IMG/VR virus record: IMGVR_UViG_3300035670_000069
Location: 44,557-108,556 of that record
Reading direction: 5' to 3' (one strand)
Length of the DNA stretch: 64,000 nt
Origin: a virus
In this document: positions 1-9,800 of the stretch, piece by piece
Layout of the letters: each line of letters opens with the position of its first letter
Numbering within the stretch: position 1 is the stretch's first letter
Position numbers and translations under genes: made by a program
Notes under the pieces: generated by a model
Database searches by the model: none
What the model was told of the DNA's origin: nothing
Seen by the model: only the letters and a program-made list of their open reading frames with translations

Positions 1-485
1 CACCTAATCTACCAAGGCTAGTAATCCCAGAGTCCGTAGAAGTAAAAAATGTAAAGCCAGCAACCCCAGATGTAATTTTGTTTGATGATGAGTCTGTTCC
101 AATTGAGGTAATGACTGACCTTATATTTGAAAATATTGGAGGGCAGGAATTAATAAATATCGTAAGATCAGATATAGTAAATGGACAAGATGTAATATAT
201 CAGCCAATCAAGAATTTAAGTAGTGTATATTTTCAGTATAACCCACAAAATATATTAGGTCTTCAGGATATAGATTTTAATTATTTTAAAAAGTTTCCTA
301 TTAATTTTGCAAACAAGGTGCCAGAATGCGGAACTGGGCCAGACTGTTCTATAGTATATATTGACTCAGAAACGGGTAATTTGATAATAAATGTAGTGAA
401 TATGGCAAACGACGAACAGGTAGAGGTTTCAATAATAGCAGACGGGGCAGTGTTAGATGATACAATATACGAGGTGAATTTATGA
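1..485 (+). CDS. Tail/baseplate-region protein, C-terminal part (cut by left edge)
   Basis: The reading frame is open from base 3 of the window, so the true start lies to the left; the visible part is about 160 residues. No motif is recognised. It overlaps the next gene by 4 bases (ATGA), which places it in the same operon as the tail-type genes that follow. A structural role is inferred from this position alone. Codon use is AT-rich like its neighbours. Confidence 0.6.
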   Translation, partial: PNLPRLVIPESVEVKNVKPATPDVILFDDESVPIEVMTDLIFENIGGQELINIVRSDIVNGQDVIYQPIKNLSSVYFQYNPQNILGLQDIDFNYFKKFPINFANKVPECGTGPDCSIVYIDSETGNLIINVVNMANDEQVEVSIIADGAVLDDTIYEVNL

Positions 486-1600
486 TAACTAATACAGGCA
501 AAAGCATATTGGCAAAGTACTTAATTGGTCAGGCACCAGCATATGCCTCATATGTTGCCGTAGGCTGTGGAGCAAAACCTTTAGCAACAAATGAAGAATT
601 TGGAGACTATTCTGATAAAGAAACTTTAGATTTTGAAATGTTTCGAGTGCCAATTACATCTAGAGGATATGTAAATGATGCTGGAGTAAATAAAATTGTT
701 TTAACTGCAGAGTTGCCAACAGATGAAAGGTATGAGATTTCTGAAGTAGGTATTTATTCTGCGGGAGCAAACCCATCTGCTGGAGCATACGATAGCCGTT
801 CTCTGTTTGCCTTTACTGTAAATGAAAATTGGGAATATCACACGGAGGATACAGCAGTTGCCCTTCCAATCATATACGAACCATTGGACGGTGTTTTAGA
901 GGATGGAAATATAAACCAAACAGATTTAGTATTTCAAACAAATTCAGACAATAGATTATTTACTAATACAGATAGAATTGCAAGATACGAACGTGCTAGA
1001 TTTTTTAATAACATTGTAATGATGCGAGGAGATACATCAGAACTTAATGTATCTGGTGATCATTTAGAAATAGGAACAAATACAAACCACATTCATCTGC
1101 TTGGAACTGGATTAGACTTTAATAAAAATGCTCCAACAGATCAAATGAAGTTAGCATTTAATATTATAAATAAAGATCCAGACCCCTCAATAGTTCCTGA
1201 CGAAGTAAGAATTTTGTTAGAATTTGCAGAAAGTGATTCTCCAGGAACTGGGGAGTGGGCAAGGTTTGAAGTTATTATGGCAGCAGAAGATTATGATTTT
1301 GCTAATAATAGATATTATGTAATAACAAAAGAACTTCAAGAATTGTATAAAAGCACAGGCTTTACCTGGAACAATGTAAGTATTATAAAAATATACACAA
1401 CAATAATTAATGGCGGTGTGGCCTCAGAGGATTTTTATATTGGGCTAGATGCAATTAGATTTGAAAATGTTTCTACAACAAATCCAGTATATGGATTAAC
1501 TGGATATACAGTATTAAAAAATACAAATGCAGAAACTATTGTTAAGGCAGCAAATACAACAAACTATATAGAGTTTAGATTTGCGATGGATGTGCAATAG
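482..1600 (+). CDS. Probable tail fibre/baseplate protein
   Basis: A 372-residue protein with no signal peptide or membrane segment. The N-terminal 130 residues (for example the IYSAGANPSAGAYDSRSLFAF stretch beginning near residue 92) look like the start domains of phage tail fibres and baseplate proteins, and the rest is rich in beta-type polar sequence with many Asn and Thr. It overlaps both neighbours by 1-4 bases. The tail assignment is inference from composition and from its place among similar genes; it could also be another virion component. Confidence 0.5.
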   Translation: MITNTGKSILAKYLIGQAPAYASYVAVGCGAKPLATNEEFGDYSDKETLDFEMFRVPITSRGYVNDAGVNKIVLTAELPTDERYEISEVGIYSAGANPSAGAYDSRSLFAFTVNENWEYHTEDTAVALPIIYEPLDGVLEDGNINQTDLVFQTNSDNRLFTNTDRIARYERARFFNNIVMMRGDTSELNVSGDHLEIGTNTNHIHLLGTGLDFNKNAPTDQMKLAFNIINKDPDPSIVPDEVRILLEFAESDSPGTGEWARFEVIMAAEDYDFANNRYYVITKELQELYKSTGFTWNNVSIIKIYTTIINGGVASEDFYIGLDAIRFENVSTTNPVYGLTGYTVLKNTNAETIVKAANTTNYIEFRFAMDVQ

Positions 1601-2040
1601 TGGCAACACCAGATCGTGGAATAAAAAAAATAATTATTCCTAAGTCTAGCCTACCTGGATTTTTTGGGGAAAATAAGCAATATATTTTGAGATATAGATT
1701 TGTGTCAGAAGATAAAAATAGGACCTCACATTGGTCTCCTGTTTATAAGATTATTGCCGAAGATACTCCAACAGAAATTTTAAATAGTATTATTATAGAT
1801 ACTTCTAATAGAGTTGTTAATTTAGCGTGGGAGCCACAAGAAAATTTACAGGAATACTTTATTTATGTACAGTGGAATAGCGGAGATTGGCAATATTATG
1901 CAAAAACATCTCAAACAAATTACTCTATAGTTTATGGAGTAGATAAAGAATACATAAATGTTGCAGTCCAAACAAACACTATCCCGCTTGAAAGATTTTC
2001 AAATGCTACATTATTTGAAAATGAGGGAAGTCTGATATAA
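1600..2040 (+). CDS. Probable tail protein with fibronectin-III-like fold
   Basis: A 146-residue protein starting at GTG that overlaps the stop of the previous gene by one base. Residues about 25-125 (YRFVSEDKNRTSHWSPVY, then a VNLAWEP strand) resemble an FN3-like beta-sandwich as found in phage tail appendages. The family match is by eye and weak. No catalytic motif is seen. Confidence 0.45.
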   Translation: MATPDRGIKKIIIPKSSLPGFFGENKQYILRYRFVSEDKNRTSHWSPVYKIIAEDTPTEILNSIIIDTSNRVVNLAWEPQENLQEYFIYVQWNSGDWQYYAKTSQTNYSIVYGVDKEYINVAVQTNTIPLERFSNATLFENEGSLI

Positions 2041-2056
2041 TTAGACAGGAGGAATT

Positions 2057-2500
2057 ATGGCAAAAATACCATTACCAGAACTAGGTCAACCAATAGATGT
2101 TTCTTATATCTATCAAATAGTAAACGCTATTAATGAGGTGTCTGTGCAGGTTTCTCCAGCCATCTATAAGTATGTTACAGTTGACGTCCCTAATGGCGTA
2201 CAACAAAGCGCAAAGGCCTCAGAGACCCGTTTTATAGGCGGGTATGTAGATGTAGTCAAAAGTTCGAACCAAAGCGTAGGAAGCCAACAAGCATTTACCT
2301 ATAATTTTCCAGCAGATTTTAAGTTTGTTCCAATAGTAACTGCAACCCCAGTTAATATCGGCGGAACAGAGGCTGGTAAAAATGTTTCAGTTGTATTGAA
2401 ATCAGTAACGACATCAAAGGTAGATGGAGTGGTAAACTTTAATTCTGGCGGAGATGTTTCAATCGGCGTTAATATAATTATCGTCGGCATACCTAATTAA
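2057..2500 (+). CDS. Small tail-associated protein
   Basis: A 147-residue protein with a good ribosome binding site (AGGAGG upstream of 2057). The N-terminal region resembles an assembly helix (PLPELGQPIDVSYIYQIV) and the C-terminal half is beta-rich and ends in IIIVGIP, a pattern seen in small phage tail-tip or appendage proteins. Function is inferred from position only; this is the last gene of the visible tail block. Confidence 0.45.
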   Translation: MAKIPLPELGQPIDVSYIYQIVNAINEVSVQVSPAIYKYVTVDVPNGVQQSAKASETRFIGGYVDVVKSSNQSVGSQQAFTYNFPADFKFVPIVTATPVNIGGTEAGKNVSVVLKSVTTSKVDGVVNFNSGGDVSIGVNIIIVGIPN

Positions 2501-2691
2501 TGATCAAGTGCAAAAAATGCAAAAGAAATATGATGGTAGACAGGGTTTATACATCGATATCTCATTTAGAAATTTATTGTTTGACTTGTGGCTCAAGGAG
2601 GTTTTTTCATCCACCCTCAGATTCGGAGGAAGGTAGATGGCTACTCGTAAAGGAAATAAAACGATCGAAGAGTACAACAGCGCCCCTGTAA
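2500..2691 (+). CDS. Small zinc-ribbon protein
   Basis: A 63-residue protein with two CxxC pairs (CKKC near residue 4 and CLTC near residue 28), typical of a zinc ribbon. Its start overlaps the previous stop (TAATG) and its end overlaps the next gene by about 55 bases, so translation is coupled. It marks the change from tail to replication genes. Role unknown, perhaps nucleic-acid binding or regulation. Confidence 0.55.
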   Translation: MIKCKKCKRNMMVDRVYTSISHLEIYCLTCGSRRFFHPPSDSEEGRWLLVKEIKRSKSTTAPL

Positions 2692-3179
2692 TTCCTGGTA
2701 ATAAAAAAGTTTGGTTTTTGAACGGGGACTTAGTAAGAGTTCATCATTTAAATAAATCTAATGGAATTATGTCTGTATATAATATTACAAAAGATCAGAT
2801 TGAAAGTTGTTTAATAAACGATTTTAAAAATAAAAGAGAAAGAGCATACACTGTTGGAGAAACAGCAGACCTTGTTAACAGACATAAAAAATATATGCCA
2901 TCATTAATGAAACGTGGAATTATACCATTTCCAACGGGATCACAAAAGGGCGGAGCAAGAGGTTGGCAAGTTAGATCTTATTATTCTGAGTCGCAAGTAA
3001 AAGACATACGTGATATACTGGCAACGTACCATATTGGTAGGCCACGCAAAGATAAGTTAATAACAAATGATATAACGCCTACAAAGGCTGAGTTGACACG
3101 AAGAATGGGCGATGGTATACTTACATATACGAGAACTGAAGATGGTAGATTTATACCGATTTGGTCAGAATCAATTTAG
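2637..3179 (+). CDS. MerR-like winged-helix DNA-binding protein
   Basis: A 180-residue protein. Residues about 71-125 (YTVGETADLVNRHKKYMPSL, then GARGWQVRSYYSESQV) fit a MerR/excisionase-type helix-turn-helix plus wing, where the second helix and the Arg/Tyr-rich wing contact DNA. ATG at 2637 follows a GAGGAAGG ribosome site. As it lies at the head of the replication block it may be a regulator or an initiator; nothing in the sequence separates these. Confidence 0.55.
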   Translation: MATRKGNKTIEEYNSAPVIPGNKKVWFLNGDLVRVHHLNKSNGIMSVYNITKDQIESCLINDFKNKRERAYTVGETADLVNRHKKYMPSLMKRGIIPFPTGSQKGGARGWQVRSYYSESQVKDIRDILATYHIGRPRKDKLITNDITPTKAELTRRMGDGILTYTRTEDGRFIPIWSESI

Positions 3180-3193
3180 CAGAAGGGTATGAA

Positions 3194-3400
3194 ATGGAAG
3201 ATACAAAAGTATCTGTAACACTTGGATATACACTTAATCTTGGAAACTTTCAATCGCTTAGATTAGATCTAGGCGTAACAGATTCAAAGCGTGATGGAGA
3301 AAATACAGATCAGGCCTTTGAACGTGTATACAAGTTTGTTGAAGAAAAACTAACTAACAAAATCACAGAAGCCAAAGCGGAACTAGAAGAAAGCGAATAG
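3194..3400 (+). CDS. Conserved-looking small protein before the helicase
   Basis: A 68-residue acidic protein. The start at 3194 is chosen because AGAAGGG lies 8 bases before it; a TTG at 3161 is possible. The sequence has a beta-hairpin-like N-terminus (KVSVTLGYTLNLGNFQSLR) and a charged helical C-terminus. Similar short proteins sit near replication genes of actinophages, but no function is known to me. Confidence 0.5.
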   Translation: MEDTKVSVTLGYTLNLGNFQSLRLDLGVTDSKRDGENTDQAFERVYKFVEEKLTNKITEAKAELEESE

Positions 3401-3401
3401 T

Positions 3402-3710
3402 GTGACCGATAAACAGAAGCGATTGGCTCTGTTAAGTAGGTTTGATAAACACTATAAGTTTAAATTCGGACAGGCGCCAAAGTATAACAAGTGGGTAGAA
3501 CAGTGGTCTGCTGATGCTTTAATAGAATCATATGGTCTCGATGGTTGTTATGAATTGTTAGAATATTATTTTGAAGTTACGGAAAATCCAACCTGGAATC
3601 ATTTCTCATATATAGCACATGATATACTGGAAGCAATACAGGCACAAAGCAAAGATTTAAAAGAAAGACTAGAGCGTAGACAGAAGGCAAAGGAATGGCT
3701 AAGTGAATAA
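3402..3710 (+). CDS. Small helical protein, possible helicase partner
   Basis: A 102-residue, mainly helical, charged protein with a GTG start one base after the previous gene. It overlaps the helicase start by 8 bases. Position directly before a DnaB-type helicase is where phages often encode a helicase loader, but no AAA+ motif is present and it is much shorter than DnaC, so this is only a suggestion. Confidence 0.5.
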   Translation: MTDKQKRLALLSRFDKHYKFKFGQAPKYNKWVEQWSADALIESYGLDGCYELLEYYFEVTENPTWNHFSYIAHDILEAIQAQSKDLKERLERRQKAKEWLSE

Positions 3711-4929
3711 TACAGAGTCTAAGTTAATATCAGCCGTCCTTAAAGATAAGCAAGCACATGTAATGCTTCAGGCCAACGTCGATGGAATATTAAAAACTCA
3801 CTTAGATGTATGGCAGTTTATTAGAAAATACTATGAGACTAATGGGACAGTTCCGCCAACAGATCTGGTGGTTGAAAAGTTTAGGGACTTTGAGCCAGCA
3901 GATGGTGTAGGTGCCACCAAACATCATCTTGAAGAGTTACAGTCTGAATATTTAGTAAATAGTTTAAAAGATATCATTCGTGCTGCAGCAACAGATGTTC
4001 AGGGTGGTTTGGGAGTAGAGGCGCTAGAGACATTAATTACTAAAACTGCAGAATTAAGAAAAAATACTGCAGCAATTAGGGACATTGATGTAACAGATTT
4101 AGACTCTGCAATCGGGTATTTTGAAAATCTAAAAAAACAACAAGAGGCTGGTGCACTTGGAATTAAAACTGGCTTGCCAGGATTTGACAACTATTTACCA
4201 TCTGGAATCATGCCAGGACAGTTAGGAGTTTTTCTTGCATATCCAGGCATAGGAAAGTCATGGCTGTCTCTCTATTTCGCCGTACAGGCTTGGAAACAGG
4301 GTCGTAGCCCAATGATCATAAGCCTTGAGATGTCTGAGGTTGAAGTTAGAAATCGTGTCTTTGCTATTATGGGCGAAGGAGTTTGGTCACATAGAAAATT
4401 AAGTGCTGGACAGATTGAACTAGATATGCTTAAGTCGTGGCACGAAAAACATGTTAAGGGTAAGCCAGAGTTTCATATTATATCTAATGATACAGGTGGA
4501 GACATTACTCCTTTAGTTTTAAGGGGAAAGATAGATCAATATAAACCAGATTTTGTTATTGTAGATTACCTACAACTTATGTCTCCAAACCAAAAGTCTG
4601 ATAATGAAACGATTAGAATGAAAAATTTATCTCGTGAACTAAAGTTAATGGCAATTTCAGAAGAAGTTCCTATTATTGCTATTTCTTCTGCTACTCCTGA
4701 TGATGTAACTAAACTTGAAACCGTTCCAACTCTTGGTCAAACTGCATGGTCAAGACAGATTGCCTACGATGCTGACTGGGTATTAGCATTAGGTCGTGGC
4801 ACAAATAGTGATATTATAGAGTGTGTTTTTAGAAAGAATCGTAATGGTTTTATGGGAGAATTCTTAGTCCAGGCCGATTTTGATAAGGGATATTACAGAT
4901 ATAAAGATTATGAAGATAAGTCAGTATAA
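3703..4929 (+). CDS. dnaB: Replicative DNA helicase, DnaB type
   Basis: ATP-driven 5'-3' fork helicase. The 408-residue protein has a short N-terminal helical domain (about residues 1-140) and a RecA-like motor: the entry motif IKTGLPGFDNYL near 154, Walker A AYPGIGKS at 179-186, the SLEMSE motif near 207, Walker B IVDYLQL near 286. It is slightly shorter than bacterial DnaB (about 470). GTG start, overlapping the previous gene. It is followed by primase, SSB-like and polymerase genes, so a complete phage replisome is encoded in one run. Confidence 0.9.
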   Translation: MNNTESKLISAVLKDKQAHVMLQANVDGILKTHLDVWQFIRKYYETNGTVPPTDLVVEKFRDFEPADGVGATKHHLEELQSEYLVNSLKDIIRAAATDVQGGLGVEALETLITKTAELRKNTAAIRDIDVTDLDSAIGYFENLKKQQEAGALGIKTGLPGFDNYLPSGIMPGQLGVFLAYPGIGKSWLSLYFAVQAWKQGRSPMIISLEMSEVEVRNRVFAIMGEGVWSHRKLSAGQIELDMLKSWHEKHVKGKPEFHIISNDTGGDITPLVLRGKIDQYKPDFVIVDYLQLMSPNQKSDNETIRMKNLSRELKLMAISEEVPIIAISSATPDDVTKLETVPTLGQTAWSRQIAYDADWVLALGRGTNSDIIECVFRKNRNGFMGEFLVQADFDKGYYRYKDYEDKSV

Positions 4930-4938
4930 TATGTTCCA
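4925..4938 (+). promoter_or_regulatory. -10 box TATAAT placed for a leaderless mRNA
   Basis: TATAAT at 4925-4930 overlaps the stop of the helicase gene and ends 7 bases before the ATG at 4938. No convincing -35 box is seen. The same spacing recurs at many genes in this window. Confidence 0.45.
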
Positions 4939-5264
4939 TGGAAATGTATCAGCACAAGCCTATAAAAAGGTTTGGTTTGGATGGGGTAATTTATGATGAC
5001 TCATCCATATATAGATTACAGCAAGAATATATTAGGCTTGTTGTTATGGAAATGCGTCTATCTGGATATGTTCCAAGACTTGACATTGATCCACAATTTA
5101 CGATAGAATATAATGAGAATAAAAACACATATAACTTTACATTAAGCATATATGGAATATATACAGGGAGAAAAAAGAGCGAATGTATAATAGGGATAGA
5201 CGGAACGAGACCAATATATACACAGCCAATCAAATTAAAAGAGTACTCGCAGGATCTGGCATAA
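4938..5264 (+). CDS. Hypothetical protein between helicase and primase
   Basis: A 108-residue protein of mixed helix and strand, no recognised motif. ATG 4938 sits 7 bases after a TATAAT box and has no ribosome binding site; ATG 4944 is an alternative. Its last 80 bases overlap the primase gene in another frame, which suggests either that the primase start is further in or that the two are tightly coupled. Unknown function. Confidence 0.55.
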   Translation: MEMYQHKPIKRFGLDGVIYDDSSIYRLQQEYIRLVVMEMRLSGYVPRLDIDPQFTIEYNENKNTYNFTLSIYGIYTGRKKSECIIGIDGTRPIYTQPIKLKEYSQDLA

Positions 5265-6127
5265 CTGTTGAAAAAGAAACAGAGTCAGAGTATATAGTAT
5301 TTTGTCCCTTTCATTCAAATCACAGAACCCCTGCTGGAGAAATAAATAAGTTTTCTGGATTATTTTTTTGTTTTTCATGTAGCAAAACTGCAGACCTAAT
5401 TGAACTTGTCATGCATTTTTCTAATAGAACATATTTTGAATCTATAAGATTTATTAAGAGTAAAGAGGTAGAGATAGATATAATTGCTGACATTTCTTCA
5501 AAGTTAAAAGATAAAGAAGAGTGGTCTGAATTTGATAGTAATACAATTAATAGGCTATGCGATCAGGCAATACACAGTGCTAGGGCAGTTGATTATTTTA
5601 AGATTAGAAAAATCTCTTTAGACTCAATCAAAAACTTTAAACTTGGTTATTCAGAAACACAAGATATGGTAACTGTGCCAGTTCATAATCATGAGGGGGT
5701 ATGTGTTGGATTTGTTGCAAGATCTATTGAGGGAAAAGATTTTAAGAATACTCCAGGTTTGCCAAAATCTAAAATATTATTTAATTTAAATCGTGTAAAA
5801 AATGCCAGCAGGGTCTATGTTGTAGAATCCTCTTTTGATGCTATTAGGCTTGACCAAGTTGGTATGCCAGCAGTAGCAACTCTTGGCGCTAATATATCGT
5901 TAAAGCAAACTGATTTGCTTAAAAGGTACTTTAGTGATATAATAATTATTGCTGATAATGATGAGGCTGGGGGTAACATGAAAGACAAAATAATCGAAAG
6001 ATTAGGCTCAAGTGTTACTGTTGTAAATATAGACAAGCAGTACAAAGATATTGGCGATATGGAAGATAAGTCAATAAAAGAACTGGATTTACAGTTTGAC
6101 AAATCAATAGTTTCCATGCTAAACTAG
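5183..6127 (+). CDS. dnaG: DnaG-type DNA primase
   Basis: Makes RNA primers for the phage fork. The 314-residue protein has a CHC2-type zinc finger (CPFHSN near residue 41, CFSC near 63) and a Toprim core (VVESSFDAI near 213, then IADNDEAG near 258, the metal-binding DxD). It lacks the C-terminal helicase-interaction domain of bacterial DnaG (about 580 residues), which is usual in phages. The assigned start overlaps the previous gene by 82 bases and has no clear ribosome site; an in-frame later start cannot be excluded. Confidence 0.85.
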   Translation: MYNRDRRNETNIYTANQIKRVLAGSGITVEKETESEYIVFCPFHSNHRTPAGEINKFSGLFFCFSCSKTADLIELVMHFSNRTYFESIRFIKSKEVEIDIIADISSKLKDKEEWSEFDSNTINRLCDQAIHSARAVDYFKIRKISLDSIKNFKLGYSETQDMVTVPVHNHEGVCVGFVARSIEGKDFKNTPGLPKSKILFNLNRVKNASRVYVVESSFDAIRLDQVGMPAVATLGANISLKQTDLLKRYFSDIIIIADNDEAGGNMKDKIIERLGSSVTVVNIDKQYKDIGDMEDKSIKELDLQFDKSIVSMLN

Positions 6128-6146
6128 AAAAAACAAAGGAGAAAAA

Positions 6147-6806
6147 ATGAGCGTTATTAAAGGACTAAAGAATATCAATGCCTTGCTCGATAAGAAAAAT
6201 GATGAAGGCGCACCAAAGGTAAAGTGGCTAAAGTTGGCAGATGGTCAGTCTGTAAAGATTAGATTCATCGAAGAATTAGACGAAGACTCTGCACACTACA
6301 ATGCAGATCGTGGACTTGCTCTTGTTGTTAAAGAGCATACAAATCCAAAAGATTATAAGCGTAAGGCTGTAGATACAATGGATGCTGAGGGTCGTGACTG
6401 GGCAGAGGAAATGTACCGAAAAGATCCAAAGGGAAATAGCGGATGGCGTGGCCGTCTTCGTTTCTATTGCAACGTTTTGGTTGATGACGGAATTGAGTCA
6501 CCATATGTGGCAATTTGGTCAATGGGTGTAAGTAAGCAATCAGCATTTAATACTATTCGTGAATATGCACTTGAGACTGGAAGCATTTCTAATCTTCAGT
6601 GGAAGTTAAAGCGAAACGGTCAGGGAACAGAAACATCATATACCCTTATCCCATCTGCTCCAGACAAGGAGCCTTTTACATGGGAAGGTATTGAACCATA
6701 TCCACTAGAGAAGGCATTACGTCGTGTGCCTTATGCAGAACAAGAAGCGTTCTATCTAGGATTTGATTCTCCATCTACTACATCAGCGACTAACATCGAC
6801 TGGTAG
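6147..6806 (+). CDS. Probable single-stranded DNA-binding protein of the replisome
   Basis: A 219-residue protein with a strong ribosome site (AAAGGAG) between primase and polymerase genes. It has a conserved-looking N-terminal LKLADGQSVKIRF strand, an aromatic-rich centre and an acidic, Ser/Thr-rich C-terminal tail ending in DW, as in phage ssDNA-binding proteins that recruit partners through an acidic tail. Its codons are less AT-rich than those of its neighbours, as expected for a highly made protein. The family is inferred from place and tail; it does not resemble the second SSB at 27690. Confidence 0.55.
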   Translation: MSVIKGLKNINALLDKKNDEGAPKVKWLKLADGQSVKIRFIEELDEDSAHYNADRGLALVVKEHTNPKDYKRKAVDTMDAEGRDWAEEMYRKDPKGNSGWRGRLRFYCNVLVDDGIESPYVAIWSMGVSKQSAFNTIREYALETGSISNLQWKLKRNGQGTETSYTLIPSAPDKEPFTWEGIEPYPLEKALRRVPYAEQEAFYLGFDSPSTTSATNIDW

Positions 6807-6809
6807 TAG

Positions 6810-9800
6810 ATGAACTACGTCCCATTACATTTACATACTCACTTTTCATTATTCGATGGTATTGGGTTGCCATCTGAATATGTTGAACGTGCTACAAAGT
6901 TGGGCATGCCTGCAATAGCGATTACTGATCATGGCTCACTTTCTGGTCATAGAGAAATGTATCGTGTTGCTAAATCTAATGGGATAAAGCCTATTCTTGG
7001 CATAGAAGGGTACATGTGCGAAGATAGATTTGATCAGCGAGATAAAGCAGATCGAACTACTCCACTTGATATGGTTTATAATCATATTATCCTTCTTGCC
7101 AAGAATAAACAGGGATTAGAAAATCTTAATAAATTAAATGAAATAGCATGGACAGAAGGCTATTATAAAAAACCAAGAATAGATTTTGAGATTCTCTCAA
7201 AGTATAAAGAAGGAATTATTGTTTCATCTGCTTGCCCAAGTGGAATTATTGCCAAGTCAATCGAACTTGGCGAACTTGGCATGGCAAAAAAATATATTAA
7301 ATGGTTTAAAGAAGAGTTTGGCGATGACTATTACCTTGAGGTAATGCCACACAATAATGAATCAATAAATAGTACCATATTACAACTAGCAGACGAGTTT
7401 AAGATTAAGCCTATAGTTACTCCAGACTGCCACCATGTTGATTCATCACAAAAAGAAATACAAGAATTAAAATTAATTCTAAATACTTATTCTAATAAGA
7501 TTCAAAAAGATGCTACATATGAGAAGTCGAAAAAGCAAGGGGATCTAATGAAACGCCTTGACTATCTATATGGTGCAGATAGGCAAATGTCATTTAATAA
7601 GTTTGATATTCATTTGTTGTCATATGAAGAAATCCAGGCTGCTATGGAAAAACAAGCAATTTTCAGAACAGATATTTACGAAAACACAATTGACCTTGCC
7701 AACAAGATTGAAGACTATGATATTAAAGATAATCTAAATCTATTACCTGTTCAATACAAAAATCCAGACAAGCAATTGTCAGATCTTGCTTATCAAGGAT
7801 TAAAAGATAAAGGCCTTGCAGATAATAAAGAATATATAGATAGGCTTGAAGAAGAACTAAAGGTTATCAAAGATAAAAAATTTGGTCCATACTTTCTTGT
7901 TGTTCAAAGTATGATATCTTGGGCTAAAAAAGAGGGGATTATGGTAGGCCCAGGCCGTGGATCGTCTGCTGGATCCTTGCTCTGCTACACCCTTGGAATT
8001 ACAGATATTGATCCAATAGAGAACGGTCTTTTGTTTTTTCGATTTATTAACCCAGAGCGTAATGACTTTCCTGATATTGATACAGACATTCAAGATACAC
8101 GTCGTGATGAAGTAAAAGACTACTTAATAAGACAGTACAAGCATGTTGCTTCTATTGCAACATTTTTAGAATTTAAAGATAAAGGCGTAGTGCGAGATGT
8201 TGCTCGTGCTTTAAATATTCCATTGGCAGATGTTAACAAGGTTCTTAAGTTGGTTGACACTTGGGATGAATACTGCACTTCAAAAACAACTGCATGGTTT
8301 AGAGAGAAATATCCAGAGGTAGAACAATATGGAGAACAATTACGTGGTCGTATTAGAGGTACTGGCATACACGCTGCTGGTGTTGTCACTAGTAAAAATC
8401 CTATTTTTAGGTACGCACCGTTGGAGACACGCTCTTCTCCTGGTTCCGATGACCGCATACCTGTTGTGGCGGTGGACATGGAAGAGGCTGAAAAAATCGG
8501 GCTTATCAAGATAGATGCCCTTGGTCTTAAGACTCTTAGTGTTATTAATGATACATTAAAAATTATTAAAGAAAGAGAGGGCACATCTATAGACTTGCTT
8601 AATATAGATATGTCTGATCAAAAGGTTTATCAAATGCTTTCAGAAGGATATACAAAGGGAGTCTTTCAGTGTGAAGCAACACCATATACCAACCTTTTGG
8701 TAAAGATGGGCGTAAAGAGTTTAGCAGAACTTTCAGCATCAAATGCGCTTGTTCGTCCAGGAGCAATGAATACTATTGGGAAAGACTATATTGATCGTAA
8801 GCACGGCAGACAGGCGGTAAATTACCTTCATCAGACCATGAAGCCTTTCACAGAAGAAACATATGGGTGTATCCTATACCAAGAGCAGGTTATGCAGGCT
8901 TGCGTCGAGTTGGGAGGGATGTCTTGGTCTGAAGCCGATAAGGTTCGTAAGATTATTGGTAAAAAGAAAGATGCGAGAGAATTTGATGCGTTCCAGGAAC
9001 AGTTTGTTAAAGGTGCTTCTAGGTTTATTAGTCCTAACCAGGCTCGTGATTTATGGCATGACTTTGAAGCGCATGCGGGATATTCGTTCAACAAGAGTCA
9101 TGCGGTTGCTTATTCTACGCTCTCGTATTGGACGGCATGGCTAAAATACTATTATCCAATTGAGTTTATGTATTCACTATTAAAAAATGAAAAGGACAAA
9201 GATGCACGAACTGAATATCTTATTGAAGCGAAAAGAATGGGGATTAGCATTAAACTACCTCATGTTAATGATTCGGATATTGATTTTAAGATTGAGGGTA
9301 AAGGTATTCGGTTTGGACTCTCAGGGATCAAGTTTATCTCTGATAAGATTGCAGAACGATATATATCAGCACGACCTTTTAAGTCTTTTGAGGAACTTAG
9401 AGAGTTTACATTCACAAAAGGTAATGGAGTAAACAGCAGAGCCTTAGAAGCATTGAGACTTATAGGTGCTGCAACATTTCCAGATAATCCAAGAAATGAT
9501 AATGAAATTAGAGATAATCTATATGAGTATCTAGGATTACCTGAATTTACTCAAACTGTTCCATCACACTATCATGCATTTATTAATCCAGTAGAAGATT
9601 TCGAAGAAAAAGGTTCGTTTATTCTTATGGGTATGGTTAAGGGAATTAAACGAGGCAAGGGTTGGTCTCGTGTAGAGATATTAGATAAGACTGGAAGCAT
9701 AGGAGTATTTGATGAAGAGCAAACAACAATTGAGGCTGGACGAAGTTATATTGCACTCTGTTCTGATAATAGAATTGTTAGTGCTGTTCCTGTAGATGAA